A stretch of DNA of 64,000 bases from Oreocharis arfaki (taxonomy: Eukaryota > Chordata > Aves > Passeriformes > Paramythiidae): the NCBI GenBank assembly GCA_013398015.1, contig VZRR01011618.1:186001-250000 (forward strand), read 5' to 3'. A model generated the notes under the pieces. The model did no database searches. It was not told the DNA's origin and saw only the letters and a program-made list of their open reading frames with translations. Position 1 is the first letter of the stretch. Each line of letters starts with the position of its first letter. This document shows positions 1 to 13,200 of this stretch, in pieces. The position numbers and the translations under genes were made by a program.

Positions 1-470
1 TTAAAAACACTTACATCTACACATACTCACTGATGAATTATACATGGAATAAATATTTCAGAAAATAAGGCTGAAAGCCATATTCTTAATAACCACACCA
101 TATCAATTAGCCCCTATAAAGAAGAGGAGGAGACATGCTGTGGGCAGTCTAGTTCAGCTCCAGCTCTAGCTGGGAAAAACATCTGTCAGCAGCAGCAAAT
201 AGGCACTATGCTGCCAACTGCACTGAGTCTAGCTTCAAATAGGGAATTCAGCCTTTGGGATGTAGAAGTGCTGCAGAGATTGTGTGGGGGAGGGAAATCT
301 GTACAGCCCACTTGCCCTAAGTGAAGGGCAAGGAGCTGCTTTCCTGGGACTAGAAGATTATTAGGCAAGATGAATTAATGTGTGACTGTGGTCCATATCT
401 GTATGGAATTATCTGTATGTGCCCTGACAAGGAAAACACCCCTATCCTTGCTCTAACCTGTGCCTGAGTC

Positions 471-808
471 AAAGAATAGAGTCATAGAATGGTTTGGATT
501 GGAAGGGACCTGAAAGGTCATCTTATTCCAACCCCGCTGCCACAGTGGGGGGCACCTTACACTAGATCAGGTTTCACAAAGTCCCATCCAGCCTGGCCTT
601 GAACACTTCCGAGGATGGGGCAGCCACAATGTCTCCAGGCAATCTGCTCCAGTGCCTCACCACCATCAGAGTAAAGAACTTTTTCCTAACAGCTAATTCA
701 AATTTCTCCTTTTTTACTTTAAAACCATTCCCCCTTGTCTTATCACTATCTGCCCATGTAAAGAGGCACCCTCCCTCTTTGCTATAAACCCCCTTTACTG
801 GAAGGCTG
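471..808 (-). mobile_element. CR1 LINE remnant, 5'-truncated 3' end
   Basis: On the plus strand this begins with GTCATAGAATGGTTTGGATT and GGAAGGGACC. It continues through CATCCAGCCTGGCCTTGAAC, CAGTGCCTCACCACC and AAACCATTCCCCCTTGT to ACTGGAAGGCTG. This is the reverse complement of the familiar avian CR1 3' end, so the element reads on the minus strand, the same direction as KALRN. Its 3' tail (position 471-490) shows degraded ATTCTATGA-type octamers. Most of the element is missing at the 5' end, as is usual for CR1. Many substitutions and no long frame indicate an old, dead copy. Confidence 0.93.
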
Positions 809-3800
809 AGTCACAGGAGTTCTTTGAGGAAACATCTCCTGGCACCACACTCCAAACAGTCCAATCATTACCTGCAGTGGAGGGAACAAGAAAATTTTAT
901 GGCTCTGACTGGCTGCATTTGAAGCCATTAGCAGTGTGCCTGCACCATGGGCCATGTGTGCTGCCCTGCCCAACACAGATGATGGAGGGGAAGTCATCTC
1001 AGTCCAATGCCAGGATTACAAGGGAATTACTTCTGTCTACTCTTAAATACACCCTCAGGAATTCCCCAGGCATATGAGTTCCCCTTTCATACGACATCTG
1101 AGAAGGTCTGTGAAAAGTACTGTTGTTGCAGAGGGGAAATAAGTTCTAATACTTTTATCCAGCCTTCCTGAGAAAAATTTGGGGTGAAAGATGGAACACA
1201 AATTTTTGCACTGCCTTCAGTGCTCCCTCACACCTGCAGCAGCTATTTTATTTTCTTAGGTTATAAACTGAGTGATCTACCTGAGTTAAACACAGGACAA
1301 AATAATGCGGGGATGTAAACTGGCACGGCTTCATTTTGGGTCAACACAAATGCAGTGAAATACGCCCGGCCCAGATTGCCCTGGAGGTCTGTAATGCAGA
1401 ACAGCAGTGACAATATTTCTCCCATAGTAACAGGTGCTGTTTCCTTCCCCCCATCACATGCATAGGGAGATGAATAATGTAATAGCTGTCAGGAGCATCT
1501 GTTCATTACTTATGCAAGTCAATCCTACATTGTGCTTTAGGGTGTAAAGCGATCTCTGCAGAAAATCCATCCCTATGGACATCACTGTCACGGAATAAGA
1601 TGTACTATGGTTGATTTATTTTTTTAATCCAATGAAGCTTAAGTATTAGCTACCCATTTCCTAGGGAGGAGTAGCAAACCAACTATCTAACAGAAATAAC
1701 TCATGGATGGCAAAAGGAAGATGGATTTGTACAGTTTTAAAAACATCATTTAAATATGTGGTGTGGCTTGCAGAGTCAAATTCAGATAAAGACATGCATG
1801 AAATTTAAGTTTTGTTAGTAGGGAGAGTTAGATACCTCTGCAGAGCAATCCAGAGAGTGCAGACAGGACAGTAAACATGGATGTTCTGAAAACCAGCCAG
1901 TGAGAACCACCAGGAGTAAGGACTTAGCAGAACTTGTTTTCAGATTACGGTCTTGTTTCAGTTCATGGAGAAATCAGGAGTTACACAGAAGCTTCAGGAG
2001 CCCAGTAGATGCTGGTTTCATTACTCATTCTGCCACTTGCTTTCTGAGTGAGTTTAGGGGAAAAAATTACCATTTCATGCCTTAATTTTCTGATGTGCAA
2101 TGAAAGGATATCAGCATTTCACATTCCCTTTAAAGTGGTCTGAAAGAGAGATTAGACATCCTACACTGAACAACAAGAAGAACTGTCATTGTTAGCTGTG
2201 TATGCTGAGTGTGGCAAAACGTGGCTTTGGCACTATTGGTCTTTGGAATCAGTATTAAAAAGCACCTTGATCCACATGTCTTGCCTGCAAAAGCTACTCA
2301 CAAAACCAGGTAAATCTGAACAACTGGAGGGAAACAGACTGGCAGAGTGAAGCAGTCCTTGCTCAACCAGCACATTTCAGTATATTATTCTTGGCTCTGG
2401 CTCCAGCTATTTTCAACAGCACTAAACATTCATTAGATTAAACCAAATGAACCATATTCTTTAAAAATAGCCCGAGCCTTGTCTTGCCAGTTGGAAAAAA
2501 CAACAAGTTTATTGGGTACTAAAACAGATAAAATAAATTAAAAATAGATAAATAAATGGAGTCATATTCCCTCCTGGCACAAAAGAACACAACTCCAAGG
2601 AGAGGTTTTTGGCTCCTCAGTTCAGCACAGTGGTAGGTAAAAAAGGAACATTCTCGACTAGCTAAACCAAACAAATTAAGAAGAAATATAGACCGTCCAG
2701 CACAACCTCCACGCTGAACTGCAATGTAGGCATACGTTCAGCAAATGCTAGGATATATCATTCTTATCCCTCTGCTGTGGATGTCAGCACAGGATGGATT
2801 TATGGCAGCTTAGAAGAGTTGCCATGACCTAACAGCATCCTGGCACACCAACTCTACTGTAAAGCCAAAGGCCACAACCAGACCAGTCTGTTCTGCTGTG
2901 ATGGACCTCACCTCTGCACACTGCTCACCCACCTCTCACAAACATCACAAGTGTTACTGACACCAGCCTTTCTTTCCTAATCTACAACCCATCTTTTCTC
3001 TTTCTCTGCATCTTCTAAAAAAGGAAGAGTCTACGGAAGGGGAAAAGTTGCTTGGAGACTTATCCCTGAAAGTATCTTAAAAAGATCATCAAGTAAAGGT
3101 TGATGACTGTAGAGCATACCACAGAATAAGATACACGTATTTGCTTTCATGTGATTCAGTTTGTATCAAGGGAATTTAGAGTTTACCCCCAAATATTCAT
3201 GTAGGTACAACCTAGGATAACTTCACCCACTCTCAGGAGCAGGACACGCCTGCAGAACACATGTGCCCCTTCAGCCTAACTTTGCCTCCCGGAGATCTCA
3301 GAACAGATTCCTACATTGTCCAGTTCCTCTAGTTTCCTGGGCACAGGACCAATTCTCCTACATATACAGCTTCTTCCTAAGCAATAACCATTTGCTGGCT
3401 GAGTTGCTTAAGAAAACAGTTACAAGCTGTTGTAAAGTACAGCCCCGTTACCATCCTCCCAGACCTCAGCGTAGGCTCACCTGGCCCTGGACTGGCTCTA
3501 CCGCTTCAGCAACATCTTGTGTGAGCAGAGAGGACTTGTCTGGCTTGCCAGCAGCACCACCAGATGAGTTATGCTCAGATGAGGCTGCAGCAAAGAGCCT
3601 CACCTCACAAACCAGTCTGACCTGGGAGGCCCTGTAAGCAAAACCACACACCACATTGTGTTGGTACAGTATTGATTGGTTGCTGGGGAGCTGTGCTGGA
3701 TGGTGGGCACATCCTGAACGAGCTACTGGTCAGAATGAAAAAAACCCAACTCTTCAGCAGAAAAGAGTGAAATAAAAATTTAAAGCAGATTTGTGTACAT

Positions 3801-4186
3801 TTCCTGAAGCACTCATCTCCATTAGAACAGAGACGTATCTTTGGGAGTTACAGCGATACCCAATGACAGAAGACAAGGAGCATTAAAGCGCTGCCTTTTG
3901 GACATGTTTTGGCTCCTGTCTTACTGCGTTGGGCCTCGGTGGGGAAATCACGAGCCTATCTCAGCCCATCATGGTCTGTTTTCCAAGACAAACAGGCGCC
4001 TCACCCACTTGTGCATGACAAAGGTGAGTTGTTCTAGCAACTACAAACTAACAGTGTAACAAAAATATTCCTGGCCTGCTTGTCTCAACTTGCCTGAGGT
4101 TGTTCTATTTGGATGGCAGAAGCCGCAGCTGATTTTCCTTTAAATGCCATTTCTGTTTCTTTAGAGTAAGTTGTTATCCGTTTTGG

Positions 4187-4209
4187 TTTGTTTGTTTGTT
4201 TGTTTGTTT
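4187..4209. repeat. (TTTG)n microsatellite
   Basis: Nearly six uninterrupted copies of TTTG lie in intron sequence. Confidence 0.9.
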
Positions 4210-7200
4210 AATGGAAGAGTATTCAGACTGCTTTCCTGAGATGTTCTGCAGCAAATGGCAAGTTCTGTTCATCACCTTTCCCCCAGCCAGTACCCAACAC
4301 AAACAGGGTTCAAGGCAAGCGAAAAGAAAAATTAAAAATCTGGCACACACAATTTGCTACTTAGAGAGAAAATTTTCTCTGCTTGGCTTATCTGGAGGAA
4401 TTGCACTGGAATTAAAATAAAATTCAATGTCAGTATTGTAAAAGCTTATATTTATTTGGGCCAAATTACTGCATTAACTGTATTTTCCACTTCCCTTTTA
4501 TTCTAAGGTAAAAAGAACGCAGAAGAGTTCTTACCAGGCAATGTTTAAGATGGCAAAGCTTTCTGATTTACAATACCAAATCTAAGACAAGCATAAAAGA
4601 ATCTGTAAAGCTGCTATTGAAACTTATGGTGGGTATAAATAACAAGGGCACACATAACAGGCAACCTGCTGTGCAGAGAATTGAAAAAAAAAGTAGTTTT
4701 AAAGCTATTTTTATCAGCTGGTGCAATGACTGGCTAGAAAACAACCCTTCTTTTTTCAGTGTGGAGCACCTCTGCCTGCTTTGATTCTTTGGTGACCATA
4801 TACCAGCAGTTAGGATATTTTGAGGATGTTAGCTCTCTGACAGGCAGGATTTCTGCTGATACCCTGTACCGAAATGCTGCTCCTGGGAATGCCAGTGAGG
4901 GATTGCCAGTCTAGCACCGAAAACTCTGGAAATCCCCCTTCTGCTTGGTACCATCACACATTGCCAAAAGCTGGATTTCTACGCACTGTAATTTCCAGTC
5001 ACCACAGGACAGAAAACTGTCTTGTCTTTCTGTGAGAAGAACAAGCACATGATGTCATGGAGTACTTTTTAATTCCTATGTTCAGGCCATCTCTTGGTAT
5101 GTAACAGTTCCATATTACATGATACTTCCATGAGCACTTTGAGGTGTCAAGAGCCAATAGTCCTGCCAAATCCTTTTGTTGCCTTTTCCGTCTCTGCCAG
5201 GTGCCTGCTCCTTCCTGCTGCTTCCCCCGTGCCAACAGAAATGTTTGTGCAGCCTCACAGTGAATCTGATCCGCAAGCGGATCCAGGTTAAAATTAACCT
5301 AGTGGGGAAAAAAAGGGTTCGTTTTAGCCCAGATCAGTCCCTTGGTCTGCCTTCGTTCTCCTGTCAGTATTGCTCAGATTTCACTGCTGAAGCCTCGAGC
5401 TGTGTGGCTGTTGCATCACCCGTACTGCTGTGCTATCTCCTGGTCTGGGTGATCCCGCTTGCTGTGGTAGATCCTGGCTTCTCAGGCAGGCACAGGACAC
5501 ATTCCTGGTGTTCAGGGGGGATCAGCCTCCCCATGTGAGACAAAATGGGTACTTCCAGCTGGCTGACAATCTTCTGCTCAGCTGGGAGGAGCGCCAGCCC
5601 CCAGTGCTGCTGAGCCCAGGCGTGTCTCTGTTGTGCCTGCATGTCCCGTTTTATGGTGGCAATCAGAAGCTGATGGGAGCAGGATGAGCACTTCTGCATT
5701 TTTACGTGCAGAAAGGCACATATCTTTGGAATAACGAAAGGCTGCAGCAGATTGAACATTGCAGAACGTGTCGAGCTCCCAGGTGAAGGCTGTGCCCCAG
5801 CAGCTGTCCTGTGGAGCAGCACTGTGTGTGCACAGCACAACCACAGCAGCCCTGTCTGAACAGATGTGCAACAGCCAGGAGGGTTACAGGGTGTAAGGCC
5901 TGAACCACCTTCCCCAGCCATCCGTGCACAAGGCTCTTTTCTATAAGGTTTTCACAGGTCAGGTTGGCACCGAGAGCACCCTGATTCCTTCACACTGCAT
6001 GAAACCTAATTTGACTTTTGTAGTCAGTGAAAGGAAAAATGTTCTTATTTCACTGAGTAGGAATCCTGCAGAGTTAATAAATACTTTGGTGCTTTTCTGA
6101 AGAATGCCATTTGGTTCCCAAAGCCAGAATCTGTTCTCTGGTACCTAAAAGCAATTCACATAGATTTCCAAAGAAATTGAATATATGTTCCTTGGCAAAA
6201 TGCAGCTATTAACTTAAAATCCTGAAGATACGTGAAATCTACAGGGAAAATAAAGAGCTGTGTACAGTCTGGAAAAGAAGTAAAACTGAAACTTACAAAG
6301 ACCTAAAAATACCTTTTAGAAGTGTATCTTGAGTTCAAATATTTCAGTGTTCCTCCCTAGCCTAGGAAGTAGAAAAGTGCCCTCAAAATATGAGCACTGG
6401 GTGCTACTGTTGAACTTGTAATCTTTTTGGCTTGCAAAAGGAAAGGGCAATAAAAAACCTGTAGTTTGGCATCAGGAAGTTCGATGTCATTGGTAAGAGA
6501 AATGGAACCTTAGGTTCACTTCATGAAAACGGGAGTCACCAACACTCATGAGCTGCAAATTGTCTTGCTAAGGAGAAGAAGCCAGGGCTGCTTTATCAGT
6601 GAAGTACTGGATAGTGTATGACTACTGTTTTTCTTGGAAGGCACAACTTTAGGGAGGCTGCAGGCCATCCCAACCTTTCCTGCAAATATGCAAGCAATTA
6701 TCTATGCTGTGTAAAATTTAATTTGTATTTTGCAAACTCTGGAAAGAAAGAAAAAAAACAACCAACTTATCTGACTGCATTGAAATTCTACAGAATCAAT
6801 GAATATTCAATGCATTTATGAAGAATATATGATACAAATATAAAATAGCACCTTCTAATAAATGCTTAGGACATCCAAGAACAAGAATGGTTTACCTTCT
6901 GTTTTCCTGTTCTAGATTGTGAGAGACTTATTTAAACATATTTAAGGAAAATGCAGTCAAACGGGGGCTCTGCCTTAAAGAAAAGTACAGTTCTGGAGTT
7001 AAAGACAACATTTTTATGAAGAAATACTGTTCTTTATAAGACCAGCTAATATGAACGGAACAAGATACACCGGCATTTATGTAAATGACCTCCTGTTCTA
7101 GACTTTTAGACCATCATAGTGGCAATAACATTAACTCTACTTTCTAAAATTTGGGATTAATCTGAACTAAGCAAATTTGACATTGTTTCAGGCTCTTTCG

Positions 7201-10200
7201 CAAAATGTGTAACCTGGGAATAAGTGCCCTGACAAAATGCTTGCGTAAATGACAGGAAAATCAGGCTTCTTGTGTCAGGATCAATATATCAAATCTGTGC
7301 AGTTTGCTGAAGCAGACACACAGAAACATAATTTCTATTACTGGAAATACATTATTTAATACACACGTGCTTTGCATCACAGCTTGCCTATCTCCAGCTC
7401 AGACCAGTCAGGGAAATGGGATTTTTAACAGAACTAGTTCACTTCAAAACATGCTCATAAAATATTTGTTTAAGATCAGCAATGGAAGGACCAGCGCAGC
7501 AGTATACAGGCCTGCCAGGGTACAAATACCACATTTAGGATTAGTCCCTTTAACTGTCTGGAAGCTGAAAGAGTGGGGAGGCAACATTTTGGGGAAGCCA
7601 AAATCATCAGTCATTAATATTTGTTCTACTGCAATTCTTGCAAGGATCAGTAGTTATAGGTTCAGTCTTTGTGATGGTACTATTAAAAAGTACATCCAGA
7701 GTCTGACATTAAGTTAGTAGGGATGTCAGGCCTGAACCTAGAATCAGCAGTTCACTTTTCCTTCATGTTTAAACTTTTAAAATTTCAGGGGAAAATGATC
7801 AGGCAGTAAGTTACAGAATATTGAAGCAAAGCAGAAAACCCTGAGGAACACAACAAGTGGTGGTGCACTGAAGCTGGTTACACAGCAAAAAGCCCAGGCA
7901 AACAACTCCCATCCCACTCTTCACCCCACAGTCCTACATGGATTATGGTTCAATGTCCATCTGTGAAAATGCTAAATTTAGTCTGTCCTCAGAGGAAACA
8001 TAAGACACAACTCATGCACATGCTCCGGCTGATCTTTGAGGATGACCTTCCTGTCAGCTCCATGGGCCAAGCGCTAGAGAGCAACCCCCCCTCCTCACCA
8101 CACCGCTGTATTTCAAGACTCACGACTAAATACAGAGGAAACAGACTTCACTCAAGGAGCTATTTTTATACCCTTCCTCTGGGTGCCTGTTTTTCACTGG
8201 TGGGGCAGAGGCGTGGGGATGCTCTGGCTGCTGGCTTTGGGTCAGAGCTAGTGTAAAACCTCGTGGTACAAACTGAGCTGCCTGCTCGCTCTGGTGTCTC
8301 TGCACTGCAATGAGGCACTGCAGCTCCCAGGAGGAGAAGAAACAGAAGGCATCCGTAATGTTCCTTTGCAGTTAATAAAAGGAATATTCAGACCACTTTC
8401 AGCAGGTGCTGCTCCTGGACAACTGTGCAGAGTGCTTTGGACAATCCCTGACCTGCTCTCTTGACCCTCAGTACCACAGCAGGAGAGCTGAGTCCTTTCT
8501 CAGCACAACAACCACTGCTCAGACTCTGTGAGCACCATTCATGGAGTCCCTTCAAAGGCTCCTCTCCCTGCTCTGATCCTGCTAACACAAGGGAAGGCCA
8601 TTGCCATTCTATGAACAGACACGTGCTGGGATCACTGGAGAGCTGGGGACTGGCTTGGAGTCAAGAAGATGCCTCTGGTCTTCCCCAGGCCATATGGGAT
8701 GCTGCATAGCCCATATTACTCCAGGAAACTATCTCAATTAATTACAAGCCTAGTATTTACTCAGTAGAACTGTCTTTGGTCTTTGTGATTTCCCAACAGC
8801 TGGGACATCAATATGTGAGCAAAAAAAATTAAAGAGTTCTTTCCCAGCATGTGTTTGAAGACAAGTTGGGAAAAAAGCACTGACGCAGTCTTGTTTGACC
8901 AGGTACACACAGCTGAAGTCCTCTTGGACTGTCCCCTCTCAGAGGGCTTGTGGGGCCAGGCGAGGGCTGTGGCCACCCAGTCACCCATCACCTGGGCAGC
9001 CAGGGGCCAGCTGGGACCTCCCCTTCATGAGCTGCAGCTGAGGAGGGACGTTCTCTGCAGGGTAGTAAAAGGGATATATCTGAGTTGGCTTAACCTGGCC
9101 GTGGAATGCCCCAGGAAAGCAGGCTGGGAAGGCAGACAGGAGCACCAGGAGGGCATGGAGAGTTTATGACCCTGGTCTTCTCCAGGGGCTGTGCAAGGAA
9201 CTGCAGTCCTGAGCCTGACACAGACAGGGATACCGCTACTGAGTTTCTCCACATTTTCCTTGCCAGACCAGGTGCTGAATCCTTTGGCATTCTTGGTGAA
9301 TCTCAGTGGTCCACACTATTTCAAATTCCCTCAATTTTTTTTTCCAGTGATAAAATCAGCATAGACACTGTACAGTGAAATTTGGGGTTAAGCTGACAGT
9401 GACTAGGTAGTTAAATTTTACCCCCTGTCAGAAGGGGAAGCAGAGGCAAAGTAAACAAGAAAATTTGCAGGCCATCTCTCTTTTAAACAAAGAATCCTGT
9501 GTTTAAAGTAATAAAAATCCACTGTACAAAAGCAAAGCAACTTCTCCCAAAATAGCCTTTCCTGTTTTATCAAAGCATTCATCAAAATTGTCCTTCTCCA
9601 CAAAAATAAAGTTCCAGGTAGAGTACTGGAGGCCTTTTGTTTTGACTAGATAACTGAAGCTGAAAGAAGCTGAAGCAATAAAGTGACTTTACTGGTACCT
9701 GGTATGTCCTAAAAACATCCCCATACCTGAATGTAAGTGTTAATATCTAGTGGTGCCATACTGAAAATAAAAAATAATGAAACCGAAATACCACATCAGT
9801 GAAATAGGGCTATTCACAAGCCATGGGAGTGTGGCCCCAGCAGCCTGCACACTATCTGCACCCTGAGAGCATGGCTCCCACAGCCTGCATACGAGCTGTG
9901 CCTGTGACTTGTAGTGGAGGACACATATTTCCCAAGGATTTTTCAGTATAGTTTTGTTTTCTTGATGTACCCATCAGGTAAAATCCCTGCTAGAGCTACA
10001 GGCATAGTGATATGAATCCTCCGACACAGGTGCGGCTCATCCTCTCAGTCTTGACTTGGCCCACCTCTTAGACACAATGAAAATCAGATCTCATCACCCA
10101 TATTGCTAAATATTTGTTTATTTTTGTATTTTTTTTGGAGATAACTGAGCCCAGGAGAAGGTATAAGCTTGGATAACACTAAGGACGGATACTTTCTGGG

Positions 10201-13200
10201 TGTCTGAGTTGTTCTACAGGGTGACTGTGAAGTAGGAGAAAGCACAGTAGTGTGGGATCAAAATCCAGCAGTAGGGAGGGGAGTTGGGCATCGCCAGCTC
10301 TCCAGCACTGCGGCAGACACTGCCCACTGAGGCAAAAAGGAGAGGGATGATGGGGAGAACTGTGAAGGGCCATCAAAGTGAAGGCAGACAGACATTGTTT
10401 GATGAGAGAGAGGAGGGAGACTCAGTAGAGAAAAAACAAGGGAAAGGGTGACCTGACTGAAATAGCAAAGTGGTTTTGAATTCTTTCATCTTTATTTTCC
10501 CATTCCTTTCACAGCTGCATGGAGTCACACTTGGATTCTGAGGCAGAGCAGCAGCCCTGAGCTGGGCTGTGGCAGGCCTTGGTGCCAGCCCACAGAGCTG
10601 CCATGTCCCACCACTCTGGTGACCGAGTTGTTCCAGCTGCTCTATTGCAACAGAAAAGGAGAGAAAATGAACATTTTCTGATGTGATTTTTCTATGTAAG
10701 CCGTGTCTTGAACTTGTAACAAGGATGTCATGAGGCACTTAATGACAGCAGAAGGGGTCCACATGACCTCTCTAGAAAGACAGCCTATACTACAAAATTT
10801 TGACTCTGAACACCCTTGTTGGATCAGTATTAGGAACAGAAGTGAGGGTTTGTTTTTTTGTTTAAATACTGTATGTTTATATTGACAATGGGAGCCTGAA
10901 CATTGTTTAATAGAAACCCCATGACCAGCTTATGTACCAGTCAAATCAACTGTGTTACCTAATGAAATGTTTCCTTTCGTTTACAGCCTTACAAACATTT
11001 TAATCGACTGCTCTTCATTAAGACTTTCAGAAACAAAAACAATTTCTCAGCCTCCACAAGGACAAATGAAGGTTTAATGCAGAGCACTAAAACTTCTGAA
11101 TCGTCCTCACACAGCTCCCCCAGGACATCAGGAATCATTACCATCAAATATGTTTGCAACAGGGATTGTTTAAAACAGAACCGAGAAAGCATGTGAGCCA
11201 ATGCAGATCGCAATTTAAAGGATTCAGGAACAGGAATTCAGGATTCAACAGGAACAAGGATATAAGAAAAGCTGCCTAGACTTTTTTCCTTCACTAAAAC
11301 CCAAGATGTTCTCAAAAAAACAGAGACGTGGGAAGAAACTATTATGCTTTTCCCTACACAGATGATTCTTCTGAGACCAGGAACTGGAGGAAAGAGTCTT
11401 TCAAACACGGCAAGAGCTGGATTAGCCTCACCAGCTTTGCACACTAATGAATTAAATGACCTGCTCTTTCCCCCATGGAGAAGTTACCAAAATGCAGATC
11501 TCAGTGTGACTTCTCTTTCATTGATACCACTCTTGTCACCAGCCTTGTTAAATCCTTATTCTGCTTCCTGCTGTCCCATTCCAGCCTGCCATGGCACCTA
11601 CCAGCCCCAGGCTCTCTCAGGCTGCGGGTGACCCTCAAACACATGAGCTGTGCCTGATGTAGCACCAAAACTCTCGTCCCTCCTGCCCAAAGTCTGGTGC
11701 TCTGCCAGGACACACCAGGACAAAGTGACCCATCTGGGAAGCACAGGCAAGACCCATCTGTTAGCACACTCTGCTAACATACACCTTGCAATGTGGTTTG
11801 GGGCCCTGAACGGGACCTTCCTCTCATGTATCATCGACCCAAACCAAATGCATGAAACCCTATCTTTTTTTAACGCCCTCTCTTTCTTTTTGTGATAGAG
11901 GTTGCTTAAAATTACTGCAAGAACTAACCTTTGTTACTCTTTGAATTACCCCGTGTGTTCAGTGTTACAAGAAAAACTCTGTGTAAAGGGTCATAAGACA
12001 AAGACTTTTAAGACCAAGATTTCACCTAAATGTTTTATGGGCCAAATTCAAATTTGGAATCACTAAGTCAAAGTTAGCAGGTTGACACCAGGAATATGCT
12101 TGGCACAGTGTGCTGAATGAATATTGAGTAGGTCATTAAGTTGCTTTCTATCCAAGTGGATTTCTCTCTCAATTTGAAATTTATAGCTTAACACCTTAGA
12201 GCTCAATTATAGGGTAAAAGACAGAAATAAAAGTCACAGCTTTCCTGTAATTAGTCATGTAGGATAGTTCAAACAGAGCTTCATTTCTAGTACCAGAGAT
12301 CTTTCTTTTTCCTTCCTAGGAAAGCTACTCAGAAAAAAAAAACATCCTGCAAATTCTGGAGTCCAGTAACAGAGACTGCAGACAAGTTCCTTTTACTCAA
12401 TCATCTGTATATCACCTGCAAAAGGTCAATCCCAGAAACCTGTTTGCCTTTTTTCAGAGGGTAATTGCAAACACTGTCAGATCACCAGAAAGGAAGGACA
12501 GGCAGGAAGATATTGGGCTCTGAGCTGTAGTCAGGTCTTGAGAAAATCAAACGTGTATCCTCCAAAGGAACACAGCCAGGAGTCAGACGGAAGGCTGTGA
12601 GACCAGTCCTTAAAGTCTCTGCACTCTTACTGATCAACAAGAGAGATCTGTACAGATATATTTTATTACAAAAGGGTGGAAGTGTTCTCTTCTGGGTTTG
12701 TTCTGTTATATTCACACCACATCTTTCCTTTTGCAATATTTTATGTTAATTCACCACCTATTTTCAAAGGAATAGTGTAAAAGTGAGGAGGAACCTGAAA
12801 GAGCACATGTTCAGTTGTGAAGTTTGGTTTTCCATTTCCAGTGGCTTTCAGTTAGACTGTTCAGAAAGGACTGATGAAGACTTGCACTGATGCTTTACAA
12901 AATGTTCTGGTGATCCCAACAAATCTTTCAAGCCTTCATCTGTTCAGGTGTTGGCTGACATATTACTTTCTTTACTCTTTCACTTTAAAGACAATAGGTA
13001 GCTTCTGTGAGCCATGATTTACATTTATACTCCACCATTACTTACAATAGGACCAAACAGAGTAATTTGCAGTTTCCCTCTATGCAGATGTAACTATGTT
13101 TTGATACTTGGCAAAACTCTGCATGTTTCTAAAATAGATGGCAAATTCTATTATTAGAATGTTAAGTTTTGAGTATAGGTACTTTCTGTTCTTGAAATTA

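Noticed and set aside
5433..5921. 162-codon minus-strand open frame in a GC-rich stretch with overlapping open frames
   Set aside because: Low stop density in GC-rich DNA explains it. There are no domain motifs, no splice-site logic and no match to the next kalirin exon.
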